Shown here: positions 46,541-58,330 of the stretch, in pieces | Layout of the letters: the number at the start of each line of letters is the position of its first letter | How positions within the stretch are numbered: position 1 is the first letter of the stretch | Assembly: GCF_032884065.1 (NCBI RefSeq) | Contig: NC_088881.1 | Span: forward strand, 740,001-804,000 | Source: Artemia franciscana | Taxonomy: Eukaryota > Arthropoda > Branchiopoda > Anostraca > Artemiidae | Length of the DNA stretch: 64,000 nt | Direction of reading: 5' to 3' | Notes under the pieces: generated by a model | Seen by the model: the letters and a program-made list of their open reading frames with translations, nothing else | Told to the model about the DNA's origin: nothing | Databases searched by the model: none | Program-made: the position numbers and the translations under genes

Positions 46541-49180
46541 CTGGGGCTTAATCATTTTAAGCCAGATTGGGCAATGGTGGTATTCCTCTATCTCATGGTG
46601 GAGGAGTGGCTTTTTTTTTGTAAGTGTACCCTCCCAAATCGGATTCTTTCATCTCCTGAAATAGAGAACAACTCAAAAACTGAAGTTTTATGGCTCTGGA
46701 CCAGACCCAAAAACCTCCCAAAAGACGTATCTTGCATGATTTTTTGTATTATTTATTACCCTCCTCGTATTGGATTTAAGAAGGAGCTGACGGCATATCT
46801 GCAATTTTATACTGACAGAATTTGCCGCAAGTACCCCTTTGATGCAATTACATTATGTGGTCATTTTAATGAGCTAGACCAAAAGTGGCTTAGCGCTGCT
46901 CTTAGTCTTGATCAGGTTGTCAGGTCACCTACACGCAGTGACAAAACGCTAGACTTGATTTTTACCAAAATTGAAGATTACTATTTTGCCCCAAAAATTG
47001 CCCTTCCATTAGGGAAAAGTGACCATCTATGAATCTTTTGGACCCCTTTATCATCCTTTCCCCCTAAACCATTGATCAGTTATTCAAACAGGCCCATTAC
47101 TGACGAGAAGATTTCCCATTTAAAAGTAAAACTTAGCTCCAAATCCTGGGCCAATATCCTATGTCTTACTAATGGTGATGAAATGACTTCTAAGTTTTCA
47201 GCAGAACTTTTCCAGTTATACTGTGACACGTTTCCAGTGAAAAAAGTCAATCGCAAATCCACTTGTAAACCATGGATAGATAAAAAAATTTTGTGCCTAA
47301 TAAATGAATGCGATAGACTCTTTAAGGAAGGATTTTTCAAAAAATCTCGAAAACTTCGAAACATTGTTATTAGTAAAATCTGTAAAGCAAGAAAAGAGCA
47401 CAGTGATCACATGCTCAATAAGCTACTGTATTCTAACCCTAAGAATTTCCAAAAATATATCCAAGATCTCATGGGAAAGGTCTCTTCTAAGTTTCTCTTG
47501 CTGGATAGTAATGGCGACCCTGTGACTGCGGACATCATGAATGATTATTTTGCTTCAACTTGTAAAGCTCACCCGCCACTCCAAAATACACTGGCCAAAA
47601 GTGCAGTGATTGAAATTCCTGTGATTGAAATACATCAGACTCAGCTTAAACTCGAAAATCTTGATACAAATAAGTCAGTATACCCAGGTGATATCCCTAC
47701 CAAATTGAGTGTGAAATGTGCCCCTTATTTAAGTGTACCTCTAACTGCAATTTTTAACCAATGTTTTGTAGATGGTGTTTTTCCAGTCTGTTTTAAGCGA
47801 GCTATTATGTCACCTACACCGAAAAACAAGACCCCAAAAGTTCCCTCCGACTTAAGACCAATATCAAAAACCTCTATTTTCTCTAAAATTTTTGAAAGTT
47901 TTATTTACAATTTCCTCTTTAATGATATTCAAGATAAAATTAATCCAAATCAGTTTGGCTCAAGGCCGAATCATAGCACCACCCATTGTTTATGTTATAT
48001 ACTTCACACTGTTTTCAAACATCTTGAGTTAAGTAGTTCCTACGTTGAGGCTGTTTTTGATGATATTAGCACAGCCTTTGACAACTTGGATCATCAGACA
48101 TTTACTGATAATGCAAGGGCTTTAGGTGTCAGAGATTTTGTTGTACGTATGGTAGCTAGTTTTTTGTCTGATCGTGAGCAATGTGTAGTCCTCCCTAACG
48201 GAGATTCATCAGGTTTTACCTAGATTTCCTGTAGGGCACCCCAAGGGACTAAATTGGGTCCTTTGGTATTTTTAATTGTTTTTAACAATGTTTTACCAAA
48301 CTTTGACAACACTTTTAAATTTGCAGATTAATTGATATTAATTAACCTTTGTCAAACCCCTAACACTTTGGGCGTTAAACTTGAATCACTCATTAACAAA
48401 TTAAAGAACGACCTTGACAATGTTAAACTCAATCTAAGCACACTAAAAAGCAATTTAATCCTATTCTCCTTTTTAAAAAATGTACCCCCAATCAATAATT
48501 ACCTTTGCATTCCAAATTTAAACATGGTTAAGCTGCTTGGATTGCATTTGGACAATGACCTTAAATGGAAATCTCACTCTTTTCACTTATTTAAAACAGG
48601 CGGTTTCCTCCTTAAATATTTCTCCCTTCTCAAACGGTTCCCAAATCAATCAAGAACCTTAAAATAATGTATTTTTCTTATATAAGACCTTGTCTTGAAT
48701 GCGCTTGCCCTGTCTGACACCCTGGGTTAACCACATCCCAATGTTCCAAAATTGAAAGCATTCAAAAAAGAGCTATAAAATCTATACTGGGGACGTCCTA
48801 TACTACTTACAATGAAGGTTTGGCTAGACTTGAACTCACTACATTGGAATCACAACGTCACTTCCTTACCATGAACTTTGGGCACAAGTGCCTTAGTTCT
48901 GACTATCATAGACGTTTTCTTCCCCCCTTCAAAGAATACCCCCTAATTCTTCCTAATGCAAGATTTAGTGCTTGTAGAGCTCCAAATACCCAACTTGACT
49001 TGTGTCCCCAATTGCTGACCATGAGGTACAAAAACTCTTTTGTTCCCTATTTTGTTTCACCTTTTTTTAATTGATATAACTTTGTAACTATGTTTATCCC
49101 TTAACATTTATTTTATCATTGTATTTGTTCTGATGTGCTTATGCTTTAATGCAGAATTAAACTTTAATGCAGAATTCCTG
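46541..49180 (+). pseudogene. CR1-like retrotransposon copy 2, 5'-truncated and dead
   Basis: It lacks ORF1 and the start of the endonuclease; similarity to copy 1 begins near 46541. The first block (SHGGGVAFF) is in a different frame from EVLWLWTRPKNLPKDV, so a frameshift lies near 46620. The endonuclease motif reads CGHFNEL instead of CGDFNDL, removing a catalytic Asp. A stop follows SDHL at 47030. RT blocks run from 47072: DLRPISKTSIFSKIFES, QFGSRPNHSTTH, motif A DDISTAFDNLDH. A stop at 48221-48223 precedes APQGTKLGPL, and motif C is FAD followed by TAA at 48329-48331, at the second Asp. The C-terminal blocks (48332-49074) end NSFVPYFVSPFF, like copy 1. Residue differences show a separate subfamily rather than a copy of the 10-14 kb element. 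Confidence 0.9.
49144..49176. repeat. Tandem 18-bp repeat at CR1-like 3' end
   Basis: CTTTAATGCAGAATT at 49144-49158 and again at 49162-49176, about 70 bp after the ORF2 end. CR1/L2-type elements commonly end in short tandem repeats, so this probably marks the 3' terminus of copy 2. Confidence 0.65.
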
Positions 49181-49338
49181 TACAAGAAATCTGTTCAAAT
49201 CTTCGGCTTTCATTTTTGACAAAAAAATCAATTTCTAGTGGTTAACCATTTTGGAGAAAAAAACTTCGGCTACATCAATCTGATTTCCATTATTTGGTTT
49301 TCTGATTGGTCAGCAAATAGGTCAGGTTTAGATTAATT

Positions 49339-50486
49339 CTATATATTCTCATCCTTGTCGTCAGCCTTGCAGTACCACCTCAAAAAGTTATTAAGTAATA
49401 TTGGCGAAATCTGACACCAATCCACCAATGCAGCACTACAAGTAACCATCTGCTTTACATGCATGAGGAAATCCACAGTTTTTATTTCCAACCGATTTCG
49501 CAAGTTAGTTTTAATGTTTGTTAGTTGAGAAAATTATCTTTCAGCACCAGCACTTGAGTGAGGTAATGCGCATAAGTTCAACATAAAGGTTTATAGTTCA
49601 AAGAATTTGGGAGTGCCGTCCGGATTCTTCCCATCTAACAAGAGCTTCCATAACTAAGATGATGAGGAAACTAGCTTTTCACCACCAGACTTCAGGCTCA
49701 TTTCTTCTTTGGAATCTGGCAGGCTCAGGCACTGGTTTTCTAGAGTGTCTCTAGCAGACTCTATCTCGCTCTGACTTTTCCCCAGGAGTTTGCTAAACCT
49801 GATGGTTCTAATGGACTAATCATTTCAACAGTTCCATTCATGGCAACTTTCGGGTCTAAATACTTGAGAGCTTGTAATGTCTTATCTTTATGATTAACCC
49901 ACTTTCTCATCTGCTTCACCAGTTCGACGTAGAATCCTAAGCAAGTCAGCCTAAACTGTTCAACAGCTTTCCCTGATGCTCCTTCTTCATTCACTTAAGC
50001 TTCTGTGTTGGGATCACACAACACATCTTTCACATCTTTGTAGCTTCGGGGATGAAGAGGCAACTCAAAAGCATCACTTCTGTTCACGATTCCTAGTTTC
50101 ATGAAGCATCTCATGATCACTTTCAATGTCAATCTGAAGCTTGTTATCAAAGTGTGGATCATTGTGTCCCCAGACTGGAACTTTACGTTCAATGTATTTA
50201 CCTTACCAAGCACAGAAGCCAGAAAGTACAGATATGCCTTAGTTGTAGGCTCTTTCATGTAGGCTTGAATCTTGGATGCCTTATCTTTTGAAGTCTTGTC
50301 TGCAGAGGGTTCCTTTGACTGTTTCACAAAAAAGGTAACCAGGGGTGACCACAATGCATGTGATTGGGTAGGTACAATTTGGCCAATTTGCTTATGAAAT
50401 GGCTTGGAAGCTTGGTTGGTTTCAATAACAGTCTTCTGTTTCTGCTTTAAACAATCCGCCAGGTTACAGAATGTAAAGCAAAACAT
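49339..50486 (-). pseudogene. hAT transposase relic with C-terminal dimerisation domain
   Basis: On the minus strand, 50486 to 49995 encodes 163 residues including YFLASVLGKVNTLNVKFQS and the preceding KEPTTKAY, as in SCAND3-like hAT transposases (family 'lteVYLlF...l..f..fN..lQ'). After one TAA (49995-49997) the same frame continues with FRLTCLGFYVELVKQMRKW and LKYLDPKVA. A frameshift near 49762 leads to a third part. That part holds WKLLLDGKNPDGTPKFFEL, then LCALPHSSAGAER, then FSQLTNIKTNLRNRLEIKTV, the hallmark hAT dimerisation segment. Stops interrupt it at 49654, 49591 and 49534, and the frame ends at 49339-49341. No BED finger or N-terminal catalytic part was found upstream, perhaps because of introns or loss. 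The gene is inactive but clearly belongs to the surrounding 5.4-kb element. Confidence 0.88.
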
Positions 50487-51434
50487 TTTTCACTGTTTTT
50501 CTTGCATCCTTTCATCACTTTGGGCAAAAAGCACATTTTCTTAGTTAGCACTTGGCACACTAGATGTGATGTTCAGTCAATGACAGTATTACATGTTTAC
50601 AGTTACCAGAGAATTTTCTTGTGGGTTAGCCTGTGCCCATATGGAACAGGTCCACCCTCTCAAATGCATGTGAAACTAAACTGTATATTTACCAAAAGAT
50701 TAATGTCTTAATTCAGGAAATCAACTGAGGTTCACCCTCATCCAAGAAATGATTAAGCAGCAGCAAATCATATCAGGATCAGATAGTTTGCTACTAACTA
50801 CTATCCAGGCCGAACTTCTGCATACTCCTGTAGACTACAAGTCATAAAACACCCTAAGCTTTTACTTACCAGCAGCAATATGCTTGCTTCAGTTTTTTAT
50901 CAAAAAACTTTTTCTAAACTCTATTGAACAGGTCACATGTTTCACCACGTTTGAATTTTTGCGCTTTTGAAAAGAAAAGCAGTGCGGATACGATAAAAAA
51001 ATCCCTAAGACGGAAACGAACCTGAAAAGCACAAATTAAAAGCAGTTACAGTTAAGAAAAAACTGAAAATAAATATATATGGTACTGATATTGAAAAAAT
51101 GCCAAAAAGTGTCCTTTTTTTCAAAAAGTGGCCTTTTTTCACCCAATAGTGGCACGGTGTCACCCAGAGTGAAAAAGTGTCAAAAAAGCACTAAAAGTGT
51201 CCCTTTGGCAACCCAGCGTGATTATCCATTTAAAAAATATGTAACATTGACGTCACTTGGCCTCAATAATCTTTTTTTTTCGGGGTTAGAAAGTGCAAGC
51301 CCACGGACAAGTAATCCTGAGCGTTCGAGGGGGTAATCCGAGTAACCTCTGACGTCATGTGCGTCTCATAAAACGCTTGGATTAGTCAGATAGGTAATCG
51401 GACAAGTAAAAACACGGGGCACGTCAAGTGAGAT

Positions 51435-53352
51435 TAGGGTTGCCACTGGGTATAAAAAATTGCTAGAGATTTGAATTAAAAACCACTAAACCAGCGTGTA
51501 AATCCCTTGATAATTGACTAGAGATTACTATAATTACAATTTTCTTTATTATTGTAACTAATTGAATTTTTGTATCTGTACCATATTTTATACATTTAGC
51601 ATCTACAGGAAGGGGGTAAAATTACCCCCAGATGTGGAAAAATGTCTTTAGATATATGTTTTGTTTTTTCTCAAGCAAAAATTCCCCTTGAAATTTTGAA
51701 AAACGCCTTTTTGCATCTTTTAAACAAAATCCTTGATTTCTCCCTGTATTTTCCCTATCTGGTACCCATGGCCTATACCCCACTCACTGATTAATGGAGA
51801 TCTAATCGAAACAATTATTTTGCTTTTTAATTTTTTTTCTTATCGACCCGAAACCACAGTTTTTATCCCAAAAATTATAGAGACTATTTTCTTTTTTGCT
51901 CTATTTGAGGTAGTATAATTATTGAGACACCAGTAACAATTTTGCAAACGGCACTTTTATATTTGCATGAATTAAATTTGCCTCAATCTTCACAAATTCT
52001 GATAAGAACAGGTCTTGTTGCTTCTAGAAGAAAAGAGGTACTTGTTACTTATTTGAAATACACCCAAGAAGTAAAGTTATGTTAATCCTAATGAAATAAG
52101 CCAAATATTATATAAATGTAATACTTTAGTTTATATACTAATATAAATTGCGCTGTATATTTGCACATTAAGGGGTGTGGAGAAAATTTAATAAAACCTA
52201 AAATTTACGCCATCCTCCTAATATGCACATATATAGCCCAAAGAAAACAAGTCCAATGCATTCCGTCACCCGTTATTTGTCTTAGTGGCAATGAAACTGG
52301 TTTTCCAAGATCGTATATCATCCTTATTATACTTAGCAAATTATCTTTAGCAAACTTTCATCCCCAAACCTATCCTGAGGGTCAGCAAGGGTCATGCTAA
52401 ATCTAAAGGTATAGTTTTGGAACCTTTAAACTAAGTTTTACAAGAACAGCTATCTCAAGTTTTTGATCGAACAACTTTTTGAGGAACAAGGGACGTGGAA
52501 GGAGGGGTGGCTTGTAGCTGTCCAATCGTTTAGGTTAAATAAAAAGGAAACGTGAAATTTTAGTTTCTATTGAAATGAGCCCTCTTCCAAAGTTCTAGGA
52601 CCGTGGGTTCGATACAATTATGCCTAGAAAAAGCAAAAAATTAACAGGCCTCCGTGATTTTTCTTCTGGCAAATAATGCATAATTTCATACTTTTGTAGA
52701 TAGGGGTTTGAAAATTCTACAGTAAGTTCTCTGATACGCCAAATCTAAAGCTTTAATCAAAATTCTTTGACTTTCAGTTGGCTCCTCCTCCCTCTCTTAA
52801 AAACCAGGTAAATTTTCAGTTCCTTAGCCTTTTATGGGTAAAACAAAGCTTAATGAATCTTCTATATTTGAATGAACATAATTAGCCGATGATATATCGA
52901 TTGATATGAAAATTCCGCTTCTAGAGTATCGATTGCCATTGAGCCTTGTAGCTCTATTCTCACAATTCATTAACACATACCGTTTGATATGTTACCACAA
53001 GAATCCAAAAACTTATGGAATAAGAAACTATCTGAACTTATAAGGTGTTTTAAACTACAAATAAGAGAATTTGGAGTTATTGCAGTTTCACTTAGATATC
53101 CAGGTTGCAGCGGTAGCCAGCAGCCTAATAAGAGACGATCATGTCCCATAGTAAAAACAATAGTTATCTTCTTGTATGATTTATTCGATTGAATCATGAA
53201 TCTAGGAGCTATATTGAGAAAAATTTCTGAATTTTGATGACATCACTAGTTTTAGAAAACAAATCATTATACATAACTAGCTAGAAGAAAATCACCCGGC
53301 AAAATTAAAAATCACTAGAAATAGTGATAGATCACTAGGGGTGGCAACCCTG
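51435..53352. mobile_element. Second hAT element, non-autonomous, 1.9 kb
   Basis: The left end TAGGGTTGCCACTGG (51435) and the right end GGTGGCAACCCTG (to 53352) are inverted repeats with the hAT-type start, C having become T on the left. The flanks AGTGAGAT (51427-51434) and AGAGAGAT (53353-53360) match at 7 of 8 positions, fitting a hAT duplication. Subterminal CACTA/ATCACTAG repeats occur near the right end. It contains a family E piece (about 52020-52230) and a diverged family C piece (52390-52985), and no transposase. Confidence 0.75.
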
Positions 53353-53799
53353 AGAGAGATTTCTAAGATAGTGAATGCTTAAATGAAGATATTGATGTAA
53401 AATAAGGTAAAAATCATCCGTTCAGGATTTTGTTCTCTGATCTTTTACCTTATTCAGTGTGCTCACGATATATTACTCAGCTGTAACTTTATACATAAGA
53501 AACTTAGTGTTCTCACCTATTTATGAAACTACACAAACTTCGGGATTTAAAAAATCAGGGTCGGCTAAAAAGCGATTGGAATGATTGGAACCGATCGGGC
53601 TCCGCATTTGTAAAGACCCCGTGCTGCCATCAAAATAAAGAAAACAAATTTTTGAAAATGTGAAATATTTGTTTTTCTAGCTAAAACAAATAAAAACTAT
53701 CTAATATCAACAATGAACCAATTAAATAGTTAGCAGTTTTTCGATTGAAAGTGAAACACGCCAGGACATTGGATCTTCAAACAGTTTTGGAAGAATTTA

Positions 53800-54120
53800 T
53801 AGATCAAAACTTAAAAACTTGTAGGGGCTTGAAACCTCTACTGTAAGGTTCTCTGATACGCGTAAGCTAATGGTTTGATTTTAATTATAGTTCTTTGACT
53901 ATTAGTGGGTGCTTCCTCCTTCTTTCAAAATCAGGCAAATTTTTTCAGATTCTTAGTCTTTTATGGACTAAACTAAGTCTAAAAATTCTTATATATTTGA
54001 AATCAACATAATAAGTCGATGACGTATCGATTGATATTAAAATTTTGTTTCTAGAGTTTTGTTTACTATTGGGCCTTGTAGCTTCATTCTTACGCAAACC
54101 GTTTGACATTTTAGCACATA
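53800..54120 (+). repeat. Diverged family C fragment
   Basis: 'AGGGGCTTGAAACCTCTACTG', 'AAGGTTCTCTGATACGC' and 'TTTCTAGAGTTT.G.TTACTATTGGGCC' align in order with 17810-18075. It parallels 52690-52945 closely, so both may belong to one subfamily. A duplicated AATAAGACGTTATCTGCAT lies at about 54136-54182. Confidence 0.6.
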
Positions 54121-54419
54121 AATCCAATAACTTAAAGAATAAGACGTTATCTGCATATAATAAGACGTTATCTGCATATAATATCTGCATTACAATTAAG
54201 AGAATTTGGAGAATCATTAGAGTCTCAATTAGATATCTGGGTCACAGCGGTTGCTAGCAACCTAATAATAAGTGATCACGTCACATAGTAAAAAACAAAA
54301 TACCCCATAATTCCTGAAGCCAGAGTCAGATCAAAAAAGGAAGTAAAATGTTAGAACTATTTTGTCCAAAATCCCTATTTAGGAAACTAATTGTCCCTAA
54401 TGCTGTCCCTAACTGAAAC

Positions 54420-55390
54420 TAAATTCTGAAAAAATATATATCTCAAACTTTTGATAAGATGTTATTTTTGGGAAATGATGGATGCAGAGGGGGAGGGACT
54501 TATTGCCCTCGGATCGTTTTTTACTCTTAAAAAGGCTACTAGAACTGACGATTTCAAATAAAATTCTCCATCTGAAGTTTATATTATCATCCATTTCATA
54601 AAAGCCGTACTTGCACAAAGGATATAACATAAAACCTTTGCCCCATTGATCTGGTGGGTTGCGTCAACCCTGGAGTTATTGTTATATGTCCTTTGGACTA
54701 TTTTAAACAAAATGGCAATGTCACAGTTGTGATCAGATGCATTTGGGAAAAATGGTGTCTAAAGGAGGTGGGGGGAGCAATCGCCCTCCATCATTTTGAA
54801 TCTTTGAAATGCCATCAGAATTTCCGATTTCTAATCCAGTGAGCCCTTTCCGAAGTTTATACAACCTCCCTTTCCATAAAGTCCTTACAAACCCCAAGAG
54901 CATAACTTACATATTTTCCCTGAGAGCTTTGGGCAAGATTGTCCTCCTCAAAAACTTAGTTACAAGACGTTTAAACTTTGCTGAAGAAAATGACTATTTC
55001 AAAATTTTTATCGGATGGGTTTGGAAAAGTGATATGATTGGGGGGGGGGCTGGTTGCCCTCAAATCACTAATGACTATTAAAAAGGGCTCAATAAATTTC
55101 AAGTTCCAATCGAACGAAACCCTTCCAAATTTTATAAGACCACTAAAAAAATTTATGAGACAACTTATATAACCCCAGAACATATCTTACAACTCTTTCC
55201 CTGAGGGATCTAGGGGGTGTAATTCTCAAAGACATAATTTTCAGATTGTTTAACTATCTTGAAAAACTGTCTATCTCAAAATTTGGAGTGCATGTTTTTA
55301 AGGAAATGATGGGTGTGGAGTGCTGCTTACCCTCCAATCCCTTTTGAATATCAAAATGGGCACAAGCCCTTTTCATTTCCTATTAACAGT
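54420..55390 (+). repeat. Family D tandem array, copy 4
   Basis: The 'TATCTCAAA.TTTTG' motif recurs near 54435, 54711, 54988 and 55268, spaced 276-280 bp. Each unit contains a GGGG-rich block, 'GCCCTC.AATCA' and 'CATAACTTACA' type sequence. Confidence 0.75.
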
Positions 55391-55739
55391 AGAGCGTAGA
55401 CAGTGATATGTTTGGAAGTATCAACCCTCTTATTATGTAGATGGATTACTTATTTTGTGTTCTAATGTAGTTTTTTACTTCATAAAAAATATTATATATT
55501 TCATTTCTATTCATTTTCTCTATCACACTCATTCTAATCCACCTTTAGTTTTTACGCCAAAGTTTAACTTTTGTATTTACAATGCTTTAAGAAAGAAAAA
55601 AGAATCCCTAAAAAGGCAGTTCTTTTAAAATCATTTTAAAGGTGGGCCTTAAATGCCAAAATTATTACTTTTGTCTGAATCTGCATCCTCACTGCCCTGA
55701 AGTTATCAGATAAATCAGACTCCTTTCTTTGATTTGCGG

Positions 55740-55985
55740 TCATGACTCTTGAGGAAATTTAAAGTTGCTTTGAGAAAACACATTGACCATATTCAAATAA
55801 CCGATCAAGGTAGCTGATCCATTGAGAGCAGCTGAGATTAGAGCGTTTTCTTCAGCCTCAGGCTGTTTCGTTTGTATTTTTAGAGGAGGAATCACTGGAA
55901 AAAATATTATTTTTGGCGATGCCTGTATCATATAGTTCCGGAAACCCACTGCAGCTGTGATAATTAAAAGTACGACATAGGCCAT
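55740..55985 (-). CDS. Possible small secreted protein
   Basis: An 81-codon minus-strand ORF. The start context ACCAAAATGG (ATG at 55983-55985) is favourable for eukaryotic initiation. The first 20 residues (MAYVVLLIITAAVGFRNYMI) look like a signal peptide with a hydrophobic core. The mature part has PKIIFFPVIPPLKI, an acidic EAEEN stretch and no cysteine. A TAAATAATT-like AT-rich motif lies about 20 bp upstream of the start. It is outside all recognised repeats and has fewer AT-rich codons than random ORFs here. I know no family for it. It might also be a first exon or a chance ORF. Confidence 0.35.
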   Translation of the reverse strand: MAYVVLLIITAAVGFRNYMIQASPKIIFFPVIPPLKIQTKQPEAEENALISAALNGSATLIGYLNMVNVFSQSNFKFPQES

Positions 55986-56579
55986 TTTGGTTGGAAATGA
56001 ATTATTTATGTTTCATGGCTAAACTAAGCACGAGCAATCGAAAAGTGGACTCAAAATTGTATTATCTTGTACCTGGTCTGTTGCGTCAATTTCATGTATT
56101 TTAAAAAAAGCTAGTGTACAAATTTTATAAATATAAAGACATATCACCAGCCGATTTTTTTGGAATAGTTTGTCAAAAATATATTAAACTTAACTCTTAA
56201 TAATAAAACGTTAATCTTTTTAAGCTTGTATATAGGAAGAACATGATATATCGCCCCAAAGTACGATAAGTGACATTAGACTCTAAACAAAATCCCATTT
56301 TTAAATGTTTTAAGAGGTTAGGCCACCTTTAAAGCCACTTTATCGAGCAGCACATAGTGATCTTAATTTCGTTTCAAATGTGAGCAAAAGAGCCAATATG
56401 AATATTATGAAACGCTAGATATTTAATGCCAAAATTGAACCACAGACCAGTCGTGTAGTTATTATTTAGGTGTCTATTAACGTCTAAAGAATATGAAGGG
56501 GGGCTCTTAAATCAACTATGGGAGAAATAAGCTTAGCTTCATTGTCAGACATTCTGCGATTCTATATTGTATTTCTCAG
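55986..56579. other. Intergenic, no gene seen
   Basis: Could include promoter or 5' untranslated sequence of the small ORF on the minus strand. No element is identifiable. Confidence 0.4.
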
Positions 56580-58330
56580 CTGAAAATAATTATTTAGTAG
56601 TAACAGCAATTATTCAAACTTTTAAGTAATCGTTGACACAGGCAGTTAAATTCTTAGTCCAAATTTGTTGCAATTGCAAATATTCACAGTCACAGTCTTA
56701 AGTAGTCGCAATCGCAAGTATTCAGAGTCGCAAGTAGTCGTGGTTACGGTACTTGAAATTAGTAGTTGCATTAATAACTTGCAAATAGTGTTTTTGGTTT
56801 AGTTCAACAGGGTCTGAAACTTCCAACTTATATCTTAAGCCGTTTCTATTATATTGCTGATGCACAATTTTGACAACTGGCATGCCAGTGTATTTTGATT
56901 TAGTTTTACATCATTCTTACAATTCCCTGAATAGTTCCCCTCTATAGCCTTAGCCTCAGTAGTAGTCGTAGCAGAAGTAATAGTACGTTTATCTGCCTTA
57001 CTAATACTAGCATGACCATAGCATCTTTTGATTATCTTAACATCCATCGATTAGTAGTAACAGTGGCAGGAGTACGCAAATGTTTGTTAAACATCCCTGA
57101 CAATTTTCACCCCTGTAACATTAGTCCTAGCACAAACAGTAACAGTTGTACTAGCAATACCAGTAATAGTAGCAATATTATGCAGTATACACATAAGCTA
57201 TCGTTTTTATGTTAGCTCGATATCTCCCTCAATAGATCCAAACAGTTTTCATTTAACACTCCAAGTTGTCCATATGACATTGCTGATAGGCTCCAATTAT
57301 AGCCTGCATACACGTAGTGTTTTTAATAAGCTCAACGTCCACCTCAGAGTTTCTTGAAAGTTTCACATTCGTAGGTTTAGCCTTAGTGAAGGGTTTAGCA
57401 ATAGTAGTAGCATCAATAATAGAGTACACATATTACCTTTTGATTATTTTAATGTTCCTTTTGAACATGTCGTGAAAGTTACAGCTTAACATTCTGAAGA
57501 TATTGCTGATATGCTCCATTGATAACCTGCATGAACACAGTGAGATTTGTTTTACTTTAAGTCCCAGATTTAATGTAAGTTGCACCCTTGTATCCTAGGC
57601 CTTAGTAAAAGTAATAGTTCTAATAGCAGTACAGATATAGTGTATTTTAATTAATTCAACATTCCCCTCAACATGTAATGAAAGTTTCAACATAATACAC
57701 TAGAAATGTTTGTGAAACGCTGTACTGATTACCTGCGTAAGCTCATTTTGTTCTTATTTTATCACAACACTCCCTTTGACATTCCCTGAAAATTTTGTAC
57801 TGACACCCTCATACTTGGCCGCAATAACAGTAATAATAGCAGCAGTGTTATGAGTAGATGTAGTATCGGTAGCACGCAAACAGTGTCTGGTTTGTCCAAC
57901 CCCCACTCCCTTCCCCCGGAAGTTTCCAACTTAATATCCTAAGGCAAACCTATGATATTCCTGGTTCTCCTTTTTTTATAATCAGCCTGCACATAGTACA
58001 TCTTGATTTAGTTTAATGTCCCCCTGAACATTCCCTAAGAGTTTCAGATTAATATCCCTAGCTTCAATATTAGTATTAGAAAAATTTTGTAGTACTACTA
58101 GTAGTAGCAGTAGCGTACACATGATTCATTCAGAAGTTTAACATCCCCCTTAGCATACTCAGAAAGTTTGATTTAATACCTTACGCTGTTACTGCGACAA
58201 TATTGATAAATTCTTATGAATATCTGGAAGTACATAGCGTTTTGATTTTATTCAACACTCCCCCAAGCAATAAATAAAGGACATTTAGAGTATTAAGCTG
58301 AAGCTTTCCTGGCACTGTGAGGGGTGGCTG
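56580..58330 (+). repeat. Diverged ~115-bp satellite with AGT triplets
   Basis: A unit with 'TTTTGATTTAGTTCAACATCCCC' in varied form recurs about every 95-135 bp. Examples are near 56889, 57024, 57202, 57318, 57435, 57540, 57636, 57880, 57998, 58120 and 58236. It alternates with 'GAAAGTTTCA..TTAATA' and AGT/AGC triplet runs. An inverted piece (AACTAAATCAAAGTAG) follows near 58482. Confidence 0.65.

Larger units (their letters stand above)
45796..51216 (-). mobile_element. hAT transposon, complete ends, 5.4 kb
   Basis: The left terminus is CAGGGTTGCC at 45796. The right terminus ends GGCAACCCAG at 51216, whose complement CTGGGTTGCC differs at one base. Both sides carry the identical 8-bp duplication CGTGATTA (45788-45795 and 51217-51224), the length typical of hAT. 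The subterminal motif GGGACACTTTTAGTG lies in inverted orientation near both ends (about 45846 and 51190). The right 110 bp hold several AAAGTGTC/AAAGTGGC-like repeats that could be transposase binding sites. A hAT transposase relic (49339-50486, minus) gives the orientation. A CR1-like element (46541-49180) later inserted inside. The element cannot move by its own enzyme now. Confidence 0.9.
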
